Positions 27,395 to 34,305 of a stretch of DNA of 64,000 bases are shown one piece after another. The first letter of the stretch is position 1. Each line of letters opens with the position of its first letter. Source of the DNA: Hymenobacter busanensis (GTDB lineage: Bacteria > Bacteroidota > Bacteroidia > Cytophagales > Hymenobacteraceae); NCBI RefSeq assembly GCF_008727865.1, contig NZ_VTWU01000001.1, positions 682,001-746,000 of the forward strand, given 5' to 3'. Made by a program: the position numbers and the translations under genes. The notes beneath the pieces were generated by a model. The model made no database searches. It was given only the letters and a program-made list of their open reading frames with translations, and was not told the origin of the DNA.

Positions 27395-28408
27395 CTATTT
27401 GGCAGCGGCGGCCGTGCGGTTTTTGATCAGGTCGCAGGCCAGGTAGAGGGCCTCGCGGAACGAGGTGGGGTCGGCGGCGAACTTGCCGGCCAGGCCGTAG
27501 GCGGTGCCGTGGTCGGGTGAGGTGCGAACGACGGGCAGACCGGCCGTGTAGTTCACGCCGCGCTCGAAGGCGAGGGTTTTGAACGGAATCAGGCCCTGGT
27601 CGTGGTAGAGGGCCAGGGTAGCGTCGAACTGCTGGTACTGCCGGGTGCCGAAGAAGCCGTCGGCGGGGTAGGGGCCGTACACGAGGTGGCCTTCGTTGAG
27701 AAACTGCTGGATGACGGGCTGCACCAAATCCTGCTCTTCGCGCCCCAGCAGGCCGTTTTCGCCGGCGTGCGGGTTCAGGCCCAGCACGGCCACGCGCGGC
27801 TTGGCAATGCCGAAATCGTGACGCAGGGAGTGCAGCAGCATGCGCAGCTTGCCGCTGAGCACTTCGGGCGTGAGGCGAGCGGGCACATCCTTTAGGGCAA
27901 TATGGCCGGTGGCGGTGGCCACGCGCAACTCGTCGGCCACCAGCAGCATCAGGCTGTCGTTGTGCGGGCTGAAGTGGTGAGCCAGAAACTCGGTGTGGCC
28001 GGGAAAATTGAATCCTTCGCCCTGGGTGTTGTCTTTGCTGATGGGCGCGGTAACGAGGCCGTCAAGCAGCCCGGCTTTCATGTCGCGCACGGCAGCCAGC
28101 AACGAGAGGCGGGCGGCGCGGCCCGAAGCTTCGGAAGGCTGGCCGGGGGTGAGGGTGAAGTCTTCCTCGTCCCAGCAGGTCACGGCATTGATTTTCCCTT
28201 CGACGATGTCGGCGGCTTCGCGCACCTGGCGAAAAGCCATGGGCGTGTGCTGCTTGTCCTGCGGAAAGTCGTCGAACAGCGTGGCAGCGGTGCCGTAGAC
28301 GACCGGCGTGCAGAAGCGCAGCATGCGTGCATCCTGTAGGGTACGGTAAATGATTTCGGGGCCGATGCCGGCCAGGTCGCCGGTGGTTATGGCTATGCGG
28401 GGGAGCAT
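27395..28408 (-). CDS. pdxA: 4-hydroxythreonine-4-phosphate dehydrogenase
   Basis: The 337-residue protein starts MLPRIAITTGDLAGIGPEI, the family opening, at the ATG at 28408. Metal-binding histidines are in NFPGHTEFLAHH, TGHIALKD and LYHDQGLIPFK. The enzyme oxidises 4-phosphohydroxy-threonine in the DXP-dependent pathway to pyridoxal phosphate. The frame stays open upstream, but that extension crosses a palindromic repeat and is not coding. pepA lies upstream on the same strand, 172 bases away. Confidence 0.94.
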   Translation of the reverse strand: MLPRIAITTGDLAGIGPEIIYRTLQDARMLRFCTPVVYGTAATLFDDFPQDKQHTPMAFRQVREAADIVEGKINAVTCWDEEDFTLTPGQPSEASGRAARLSLLAAVRDMKAGLLDGLVTAPISKDNTQGEGFNFPGHTEFLAHHFSPHNDSLMLLVADELRVATATGHIALKDVPARLTPEVLSGKLRMLLHSLRHDFGIAKPRVAVLGLNPHAGENGLLGREEQDLVQPVIQQFLNEGHLVYGPYPADGFFGTRQYQQFDATLALYHDQGLIPFKTLAFERGVNYTAGLPVVRTSPDHGTAYGLAGKFAADPTSFREALYLACDLIKNRTAAAAK

Positions 28409-28473
28409 GAGAAGGGGTGGGGGCTTGAGGCGAGCTTGAAGCAGCCAATTAGCTGTTAGCAGATGAACATGGT

Positions 28474-28565
28474 CGTCATGCTGAGCATGGCGAAGCATCT
28501 CTACCGCTTCGTTGAATAGTATCAGGCGAAGCGGTAGAGATGCTTCGACTCCGCTCAGCATGACG
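28474..28565. repeat. Dispersed palindromic repeat, copy B
   Basis: This 92-base palindrome has ends CGTCATGCTGAGC and GCTCAGCATGACG and an inner stem of about 20 bases (CGAAGCATCTCTACCGCTTCG with its complement). It lies between pepA and pdxA. The ends differ from copy A by one base per arm (ATGCTGAGC in place of ATCCTGAGC), and the change is compensated in the other arm. Confidence 0.85.
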
Positions 28566-28581
28566 GTCTGATATAACCTGA

Positions 28582-30030
28582 CTACGCGCGGCTGGTCAGG
28601 AATGTGTAGAGCAGCCGCACGGCGGAGCCGGTGCCGCCTTTGCCGCGGTAGTTGTCGGGGGCGGTGAGGAAGGCCGGGGCAGCAATGTCGAGGTGAATCC
28701 ACGGGTAGCCTTCGGTGAAGCGTTCCAGGAATTTGCCGGCCGAAATGGCGCCGGCTTCGGCTTTGCCCAGGTTGTTGATGTCGGCAATGTCGCTCTTGAT
28801 GTGCTCGGCGTACTCGTCCCAGAGCGGAAACTCCACCACGCGCTCGTGGGTGCGGCGGCCGGCGCGGGCCAGCTGCTGCATCACCTCCTCGTCGGCGGTG
28901 CCCATGGCTACGATGCCTTCTTTGCCAATGGCGCGGGCGGCCGAGCCGGTGAGCGTGGCGGCGTCGATGACGAGTTCAGGCTGGTATTTCTTGGCGAAGC
29001 TCAGCGCATCGGCCAGAATCAGGCGGCCTTCGGCGTCGGTATTGAGCACTTCCACCGTCAGGCCCGAATGCATGGTAATCACGTCGCCGGGGGCCAGGGC
29101 GTTGCCGCCGGGGCGGTTGTCGGTGGCGGGCACCAGGGCAATGACGTGCAGCGGCACCTGGTTTTTGGCTAAGGCGTACATCACGCCCGTCATGGCAGCG
29201 GCGCCGGCCATGTCGCACTTCATCATGTCCATGCTCGCGGGCGTGGGCTTCAGGCTCAGGCCGCCGGTGTCGAACACCACACCTTTGCCCACGAGCACCA
29301 CAGGCTTTGCGTTTTTGGCGCCTTCGGGCTTCCACTCCATAATGGTGAAGGTGGGCGGCTCGGGGCTGCCCAGGTTCACGGCCAGCAGGCCGCCCATGCG
29401 CAGCGACTCGATGTGGGTGAAGTCGAGGATTTCGGTGGTGAAGCCGGCCCGCTCGCCCGCAGCGGCCATCTGCTCGGCAAATTCGGTGGCATTGAGCTTG
29501 TTCTGCGGCATGTTCACCAAGTCGCGGGCCAGGGCCACGCCTTGCAGCAGGTTGTCGAGCTGCTGCACGTCGGCCTCGGCGGCGCCTACGAGCGTCACCT
29601 GCTCCAGCGCCGCCGGTTTCTTCGATTTCTCGTCGGTTTTGTAGCCTTCGAACTGGTACGCCGTCAGGTACAGCCCCTCGGCCAGGGGCAGCGCGGCTTG
29701 CTTGTCGGCGGTCAGATCAACGATGTGCAGGGCCTTCACTTTAGCTGCGACTAGCTTGGCGTGCAACTGGTGGCCGCTGCGGCGCAGCTGTTCGGCGGTG
29801 AGGTCGGCGGTTTTCTTTTCGTTCACCACCACCACGTAGAGCCGATGCGTGTACAGGTTCACGGCAAACAGCTTGCTTTCGGCGGCCAGTTGCTCGTCGG
29901 CGTAGCGCTGGGCCGCCTCGGGCAGCAGCGGCACTTCGGGCGGCAGCGACGTAGTGCCAGCGGGCAGAATCACGACGGTATCGGCGGGGCCCTGGGGCAG
30001 CGCGGCGGCGGAAGCAAGGTGGAGTGGCAT
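28582..30030 (-). CDS. pepA: Leucyl aminopeptidase, M17 family
   Basis: The 482-residue protein has the M17 metal and catalytic motifs in the C-terminal half: VGKGVVFDTGGLSLKP, DMMKCDMAGAAAM and the signature NTDAEGRLILADAL. It removes N-terminal residues from peptides in the cytoplasm and is usually a hexamer. No signal peptide is present. It starts at the ATG at 30030, and the 160-base gap to the divergent rsmA holds promoter-like sequences for both. Confidence 0.92.
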   Translation of the reverse strand: MPLHLASAAALPQGPADTVVILPAGTTSLPPEVPLLPEAAQRYADEQLAAESKLFAVNLYTHRLYVVVVNEKKTADLTAEQLRRSGHQLHAKLVAAKVKALHIVDLTADKQAALPLAEGLYLTAYQFEGYKTDEKSKKPAALEQVTLVGAAEADVQQLDNLLQGVALARDLVNMPQNKLNATEFAEQMAAAGERAGFTTEILDFTHIESLRMGGLLAVNLGSPEPPTFTIMEWKPEGAKNAKPVVLVGKGVVFDTGGLSLKPTPASMDMMKCDMAGAAAMTGVMYALAKNQVPLHVIALVPATDNRPGGNALAPGDVITMHSGLTVEVLNTDAEGRLILADALSFAKKYQPELVIDAATLTGSAARAIGKEGIVAMGTADEEVMQQLARAGRRTHERVVEFPLWDEYAEHIKSDIADINNLGKAEAGAISAGKFLERFTEGYPWIHLDIAAPAFLTAPDNYRGKGGTGSAVRLLYTFLTSRA

Positions 30031-30139
30031 AGGTGTGGGCTAGGGCTTAGGTGGCGCAAGTTATCCGGTTATGCGCAACTGCGGCGTGCGGGGCAATGTG
30101 GCTGCGAAGCGGCGTAGGCTTGACCCGGCGGGGCTTTCG

Positions 30140-30147
30140 TACTTTTG
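30140..30147 (+). promoter_or_regulatory. Promoter of rsmA
   Basis: TACTTTTG matches the -7 consensus, and a TTG (30120-30122) lies 17 bases upstream in the -33 place. The box shows that coding starts downstream, at the TTG at 30191, not at the upstream in-frame ATG at 30071. Confidence 0.65.
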
Positions 30148-30190
30148 CGGCCTACACTATCGGCGGAATAGCATTCTGCCCACCCGCTCC

Positions 30191-30991
30191 TTGGACCGCG
30201 TCGCCCCCAAAAAACACCTGGGCCAGCACTTTCTGGCCGACCTGAACATTTCCCGCCGCATTGCCGAGTCGCTGCGCCTGCCCGAGGGCGTGCGCCACGT
30301 GCTGGAAGTGGGGCCGGGCATGGGCGTGCTCACGCAGTTTTTGCTGGAGCGCACGGCCGACTACGAAACGACGGTCGTGGAAATTGACCGCGAATCGGTG
30401 GCGTACCTGAAAGTGCACTTTCCGGGCTTGCAGGGCCGGATTCTGGAGGCCGACTTCCTGAAAATGGACCTGGGCAAGCAGTTCGACGGCGCACCCTTGA
30501 GCGTCATCGGCAACTTCCCCTACAACATCAGTTCCCAGATTTACTTCCGCATTCTGGCGCACCGCCAGCAAGTGCGCGAGTCGGTGGGCATGATTCAGAA
30601 GGAAGTGGCCGAGCGCATTGCGGCCGGGCCGGGCTCCAAAACCTACGGCATCCTGAGCGTGCTGGTGCAAGCTTGGTACGACGTGGAATTGCTGTTTCTG
30701 GTGCCGCCGCACGTGTTTATTCCGCCGCCCAAGGTGCAAAGCGCGGTGCTGCGCCTCACCCGCAACAAGGTCGAAAAGCTCGATTGCGACGAGGTGCTGT
30801 TTTTTCGAGTGGTGAAGCAAGCCTTTGCCACGCGCCGCAAAACCCTGCGCAACTGCATGAAAATGTTTGGCCTCTCGGCCGAGGTAACCGCCGACCCGCT
30901 CTTCGACAAGCGCGCCGAACAACTCAGTGTGGCCGATTTTGTGGGCCTGACGCAACTCGTGTCGGCCCAGATGCAATCGGCTAACCAGTAG
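30191..30991 (+). CDS. rsmA: 16S rRNA dimethyladenosine transferase
   Basis: The protein has 266 residues from a TTG start. The beginning MDRVAPKKHLGQHFLADLNI is the family's N-terminus; VLEVGPGMGVLT is the SAM-binding loop and GNFPYNISSQI the catalytic N(F/L)PY motif. It dimethylates two adenines near the 3' end of 16S rRNA (the KsgA reaction). There is no ATG between the promoter box and the conserved N-terminus, so TTG is the best start. Confidence 0.94.
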   Translation: MDRVAPKKHLGQHFLADLNISRRIAESLRLPEGVRHVLEVGPGMGVLTQFLLERTADYETTVVEIDRESVAYLKVHFPGLQGRILEADFLKMDLGKQFDGAPLSVIGNFPYNISSQIYFRILAHRQQVRESVGMIQKEVAERIAAGPGSKTYGILSVLVQAWYDVELLFLVPPHVFIPPPKVQSAVLRLTRNKVEKLDCDEVLFFRVVKQAFATRRKTLRNCMKMFGLSAEVTADPLFDKRAEQLSVADFVGLTQLVSAQMQSANQ

Positions 30992-31078
30992 GCGCGTTCG
31001 ATGCACCGGGGCCACTGGTTTTGGAGGTAGCCGCTGCGCCGCCGTTCCGGATAACAACCACCTGTTTCGGTCATTGCT

Positions 31079-32020
31079 ATGAGTATTTGCCTCGTTATCG
31101 ACGAAATGCACCCCACGCTCAAAGCCTTGCTCAAGGCCGAGGGCGTGCAGATTGACTACGACCCCGACCTGCTGCCCGCCGAGGTGCCCGCCGCCCTGGC
31201 CGAGAAGCCCTACGAAGGCCTCATCGTGCGCAGCAAAGTGCAGGTAACCGCGCAGCTGCTGCGCCACGGCAAGCACCTGCGCTACGTGGCCCGCGCCGGC
31301 GCCGGCATCGACAACATCGACATGGCGGCGCTGGATGCGGCGGGCGTGCAGCTTATCAACGCGCCCGAAGGCAACTCCCAGGCCGTGGGCGAGTTTACCG
31401 TGGGCCTGCTGCTGGCGCTGCTGCGCAAGGTAGCCGCGGCCGACGCCGAAGTGCGCAACGGGCAATGGCGCCGCGAAGCCAACCGGGGCTACGAGCTGAG
31501 TGCCCGCACGGTGGGCATCATCGGCTGCGGCCACATGGGCCAGAGCTTCGCCAGCTGCCTGCGCGGTTTTGGCTGCCAGGTGCTGGGCTTCGACAACGAC
31601 CCCGCCGTGCAACCCACCGACTACCTGCCGCTGGTGCCGCTGGACGAGCTGCAGCAGCGCGCCGACGTGCTCAGCATCCATATTCCCTACAGCACGGCCA
31701 ACCACGGCTTCGTGAACGAGGGTCTGTTGCGCGGTTTCCGGCGGCCGCTGTGGCTGCTCAACACGGCCCGCGGCGAAGTGCTCGACCACGCGGCCCTGGC
31801 GGCGCTGCTGCAGCAAGGCCACGTGCGCGGCGCCGCCCTCGACGTGCTCGATAACGAACGAATCGGCGCCCTGAAGCCCGAGCAACAAGCCCGATTTGGC
31901 TACCTGCGCACGGCACCCAACGTGGTGCTTACCCCGCACGTAGCGGGCTGGACGCACGAGTCTTACCAGCGCATAAACGAGGTGCTGGCCCGTAAAATAG
32001 GGGAATTGATGCGCGGCTAG
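31079..32020 (+). CDS. D-isomer 2-hydroxyacid dehydrogenase, phosphoglycerate dehydrogenase-like
   Basis: This 313-residue protein has a Rossmann motif VGIIGCGHMG, followed by the catalytic Arg in LLNTARGEVLDH, Glu in ALDVLDNE and His in LTPHVAGWTHE. The substrate-binding region (RSKVQVTAQLL, ARAGAGIDNID) resembles 3-phosphoglycerate dehydrogenase, without the ACT domain of SerA. It may act in serine synthesis or on another 2-hydroxyacid. No serC is in the window. It is about 90 bases downstream of rsmA. Confidence 0.87.
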   Translation: MSICLVIDEMHPTLKALLKAEGVQIDYDPDLLPAEVPAALAEKPYEGLIVRSKVQVTAQLLRHGKHLRYVARAGAGIDNIDMAALDAAGVQLINAPEGNSQAVGEFTVGLLLALLRKVAAADAEVRNGQWRREANRGYELSARTVGIIGCGHMGQSFASCLRGFGCQVLGFDNDPAVQPTDYLPLVPLDELQQRADVLSIHIPYSTANHGFVNEGLLRGFRRPLWLLNTARGEVLDHAALAALLQQGHVRGAALDVLDNERIGALKPEQQARFGYLRTAPNVVLTPHVAGWTHESYQRINEVLARKIGELMRG

Positions 32021-32102
32021 CCTGTGCCTGCCTGTTCGCAGAACGGGCCTCTGCTAGGGCTGGCCTGTATGCCGCAGCTTGCGCACTGTGGGCACCAATT
32101 CG

Positions 32103-32110
32103 TATATTTG
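32103..32110 (+). promoter_or_regulatory. -7 box upstream of greA
   Basis: TATATTTG fits TAnnTTTG, with a TTG 21 bases upstream (32079-32081). It lies ahead of the hairpin at 32125, which would therefore be inside the greA leader. Confidence 0.6.
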
Positions 32111-32124
32111 CTCTTGCCTGTTCG

Positions 32125-32167
32125 GGAGAACGGCTGGCACCGCCGGCCGTTCTCCTTGTTTTTTACC
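32125..32167 (+). terminator. Hairpin with T-run in the greA leader (possible attenuator)
   Basis: Arms GGAGAACGGC (32125-32134) and GCCGTTCTCC (32146-32155) are followed by TTGTTTTTT. It lies between the -7 box at 32103 and the greA ATG at 32187. It either ends the upstream dehydrogenase transcript or attenuates greA. Confidence 0.65.
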
Positions 32168-32186
32168 TGTTGCCCCTTCCCTCGTC

Positions 32187-32657
32187 ATGGCCGTTAATTA
32201 TTATACCCCCGAAGGCTTGCAGAAGCTCAAGGACGAACTGCAGGACCTCAAAATCCGCGGCCGCGCCGAAGCTGCCGAGCAGCTGCGCGAGGCCCGCGAC
32301 AAAGGCGACCTGAGTGAAAACGCCGAATACGATGCCGCCAAAGAAGCCCAGGGCTTGTTGGAGCTGAAAATCTCCAAGCTGGAAGAAGTTATCGGCAACG
32401 CCCGCGTTATCGACGACTCCAACTTGGATGCCACCAAGGTGCTCATTCTGAGCAAGGTGAAGCTCAAGAACCTGAAGAACAACATGATTCTCGACTACCT
32501 GCTGGTGGCCGAGGAAGAAGCCAACCTGGCCGCCGGCAAAATCTCGGTGAAGTCGCCCATCGGCAAAGGCCTGCTGGGCAAGTCGGCCGGCGACGTGGCC
32601 GAAATTACCGTGCCCGCCGGCAAGCTGCAGTTCGAAATCCTGGAAGTAAGCCGCTAG
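32187..32657 (+). CDS. greA: Transcription elongation factor GreA
   Basis: The 156-residue protein has the two domains of Gre factors: an N-terminal coiled coil (YTPEGLQKLKDELQDLK, KGDLSENAEYDAAKEAQ) with the acidic tip residues, and a C-terminal FKBP-like domain (ISVKSPIGKGLLGKSAGD). It binds the secondary channel of RNA polymerase and stimulates transcript cleavage at stalls. It starts at the ATG at 32187; upstream in-frame codons cross the leader hairpin and are not coding. Confidence 0.94.
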   Translation: MAVNYYTPEGLQKLKDELQDLKIRGRAEAAEQLREARDKGDLSENAEYDAAKEAQGLLELKISKLEEVIGNARVIDDSNLDATKVLILSKVKLKNLKNNMILDYLLVAEEEANLAAGKISVKSPIGKGLLGKSAGDVAEITVPAGKLQFEILEVSR

Positions 32658-32720
32658 CTGCAGCAGCTATTGGCTGTTAGCTGATGGCCTTTCGCTTGTC
32701 AGCCGGCTTTGGTAACACCC

Positions 32721-32755
32721 CGAAAAGGCTTCTGTGAAAAACAGAAGCCTTTTCG
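32721..32755 (+). terminator. Terminator of greA
   Basis: A perfect 15-base stem (32721-32735 with 32741-32755) closes a GAAAA loop. The arms end in AAAA/TTTT. Confidence 0.8.
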
Positions 32756-32803
32756 CGTTCTTGGCCGCTCCTAACCGCCAACCGCTAAAAGCCAACCGCC
32801 AAC

Positions 32804-33673
32804 ATGCCTTCCATCTTTTCCCGCATCGTCTCGGGCGAGCTGCCCGCCTACAAAGTAGCCGAAGACGACCAGCACCTGGCCTTCCTCGACATCACGCCCC
32901 TGGTAGAAGGCCACACGCTGGTGATTCCCAAGCGCGAAGTCGATTACATCTTCGACCTGCCCGCCGACGAGCTAGCCGCACTCCACCAGTTTGCCCAGCG
33001 CGTAGCCAAGGGCGTGAAGGCGGCCGTGCCGTGCAAGCGCATTGGCGTGGCCGTGATTGGGCTGGAGGTGCCGCACGCCCACATTCACCTGATTCCGATG
33101 AACCGGGTATCGGACATGAACTTCGCCAACCCCAAGATTAAGGTGGCCGAAAAACGCATGCAGGAGCTGGCCGAAGCCATTGCCGCCCAAGTGTCAGGCG
33201 CCGACGGTGCTTCCGTCAAGGCGGCTTCCAGCCCCGCCCCGCACGCGGCCGAGGGCAAAGCCGCCAAGGCAGGCGGCAAGCAAGATCCTGCCCTCGAACA
33301 GTTGGAGCTCCTCACCAAAGACCTGCTTTTCCTGAGCGAGTCGGAGTCGCCGCTGACGGTGGTGAGCTACGACGCGCCAAGTGGTGAGGTGACGCCGAAA
33401 GACGTGCTGAAGCTGCTCGACAAGCCTGCCGACACCAAAGTGGACGTGCAGGACCTGATGTTCTTCCTGCGCAACCACACCGCCGACGACGGTGTGCTGG
33501 GCAACCCCGACCTGGCCAACCGCTACAAGGCCCTGCAGATGTACCTCAAGCAGGAGCTGGAAAACACGCAAGTGTACCGCGTGGGCACCGGCCCGCAGCT
33601 GGAAGCCTACGCGCTGGGCAAAACCAGCACCGGCAAGCTGGCGGGCTTCAAGGTGACGCTGGTGGAAACCTGA
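32804..33673 (+). CDS. HIT-domain protein fused to a NuiA-like nuclease inhibitor domain
   Basis: The protein has 289 residues. Residues 1-125 are a HIT-family nucleotide-binding domain, with the histidine triad at H91, H93 and H95 (PHAHIHLIPM), as in HINT-type phosphoramidate hydrolases. Residues about 130-162 are an Ala/Lys-rich linker. Residues 163-289 match NuiA, the Anabaena inhibitor of the nuclease NucA: LLFLSESESP, NTQVYRVG and the end GKTSTGKLAGFKVTLVET all follow it closely. In NuiA, the Glu of the SES.E motif and the C-terminal Thr are reported to reach the nuclease active site; both are kept here. There is no signal peptide, so it is cytoplasmic. A NucA-like nuclease is encoded at 34306-35769. 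I do not know of a description of this fusion. Confidence 0.85.
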   Translation: MPSIFSRIVSGELPAYKVAEDDQHLAFLDITPLVEGHTLVIPKREVDYIFDLPADELAALHQFAQRVAKGVKAAVPCKRIGVAVIGLEVPHAHIHLIPMNRVSDMNFANPKIKVAEKRMQELAEAIAAQVSGADGASVKAASSPAPHAAEGKAAKAGGKQDPALEQLELLTKDLLFLSESESPLTVVSYDAPSGEVTPKDVLKLLDKPADTKVDVQDLMFFLRNHTADDGVLGNPDLANRYKALQMYLKQELENTQVYRVGTGPQLEAYALGKTSTGKLAGFKVTLVET

Positions 33674-33824
33674 GCCCGGTTGGGGCTGGTTTGGAGCGGT
33701 TTATGCAGGGTAGGTAGCGGCGCATCGGCGAGCAGCGGGTGAAAACGGCTGACCACGGCACGTAAGAACCGGTAACTCGCGTTGATGCGTACGTCTGCCT
33801 CGTTCACCCCTCGCACCCACCGTT

Positions 33825-34232
33825 ATGTTGAAACTTCTTTTGGGCTTGATGCTGCTGGCTTGCAGCACCGCCGGCTTGGCGCAAAACCAGGCCGCCGCCG
33901 TACCCGCCCCGGCCGAAACCTCGGTGCCAACGACGGCCGCTGCCCCGGCCCCGGCCAACATCGAAGCCTACGTGCGCGAGCAGACCAAGGGCGGCGAGCT
34001 GGATTTCACCAAAATGCTGGCCTCGAAAAAGCAGAGCATGTTTTTGCACGACGGCAACATGTACACCAAGCCCGAATACGCCTTGGTGCTGTGGGGGCTG
34101 CGCGTAAAAGCCCTCGGCATCGAATCGGCGGAACGGGCCTGCGCGTTGTACGCGGCCGCCAGCAACCGCCCGCTCACGCCCGCCGAGAAGAAGGCGCTGG
34201 TGCAGGGCTTCGACAGCGGCACCCGCGACTAG
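33825..34232 (+). CDS. Small secreted protein or lipoprotein between inhibitor and nuclease genes
   Basis: This 135-residue protein begins MLKLLLGLMLLACSTAGLAQ. It could be a lipoprotein (lipobox LLAC) or be cleaved by signal peptidase I after GLA. An Ala/Pro linker (about 20-48) leads to a compact domain of about 85 residues, predicted helical, with no family I recognise. It ends at a palindromic terminator shared with the convergent nuclease gene. Function is unknown; a link to the nuclease is only positional. Confidence 0.6.
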   Translation: MLKLLLGLMLLACSTAGLAQNQAAAVPAPAETSVPTTAAAPAPANIEAYVREQTKGGELDFTKMLASKKQSMFLHDGNMYTKPEYALVLWGLRVKALGIESAERACALYAAASNRPLTPAEKKALVQGFDSGTRD

Positions 34233-34247
34233 CTCCCCGTACCTTTC

Positions 34248-34289
34248 AACGAAAAGCCCCGCCCGATGCATCGGGCGGGGCTTTTCGTT
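34248..34289. terminator. Perfect palindromic bidirectional terminator
   Basis: The 42-base sequence is a perfect palindrome (arms 34248-34268 and 34269-34289) with AAAA and TTTT in the arms. It lies between the convergent small secreted protein gene and the nuclease gene. Confidence 0.85.
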
Positions 34290-34305
34290 GTTTGGCCTGC
34301 GTCGT

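Noticed and set aside
28409-28702. N-terminal extension of PdxA
   Set aside because: The open frame crosses palindromic repeat B; the family start MLPRIAITTGD is at 28408.
30071-30190. Upstream ATG as start of rsmA
   Set aside because: A good promoter box (30140-30147) lies downstream of that ATG, and the extra 40 residues have no counterpart in the family.
32079-32186. N-terminal extension of GreA
   Set aside because: It would translate the promoter and leader hairpin; GreA proteins start at MAVNYYTPEG.
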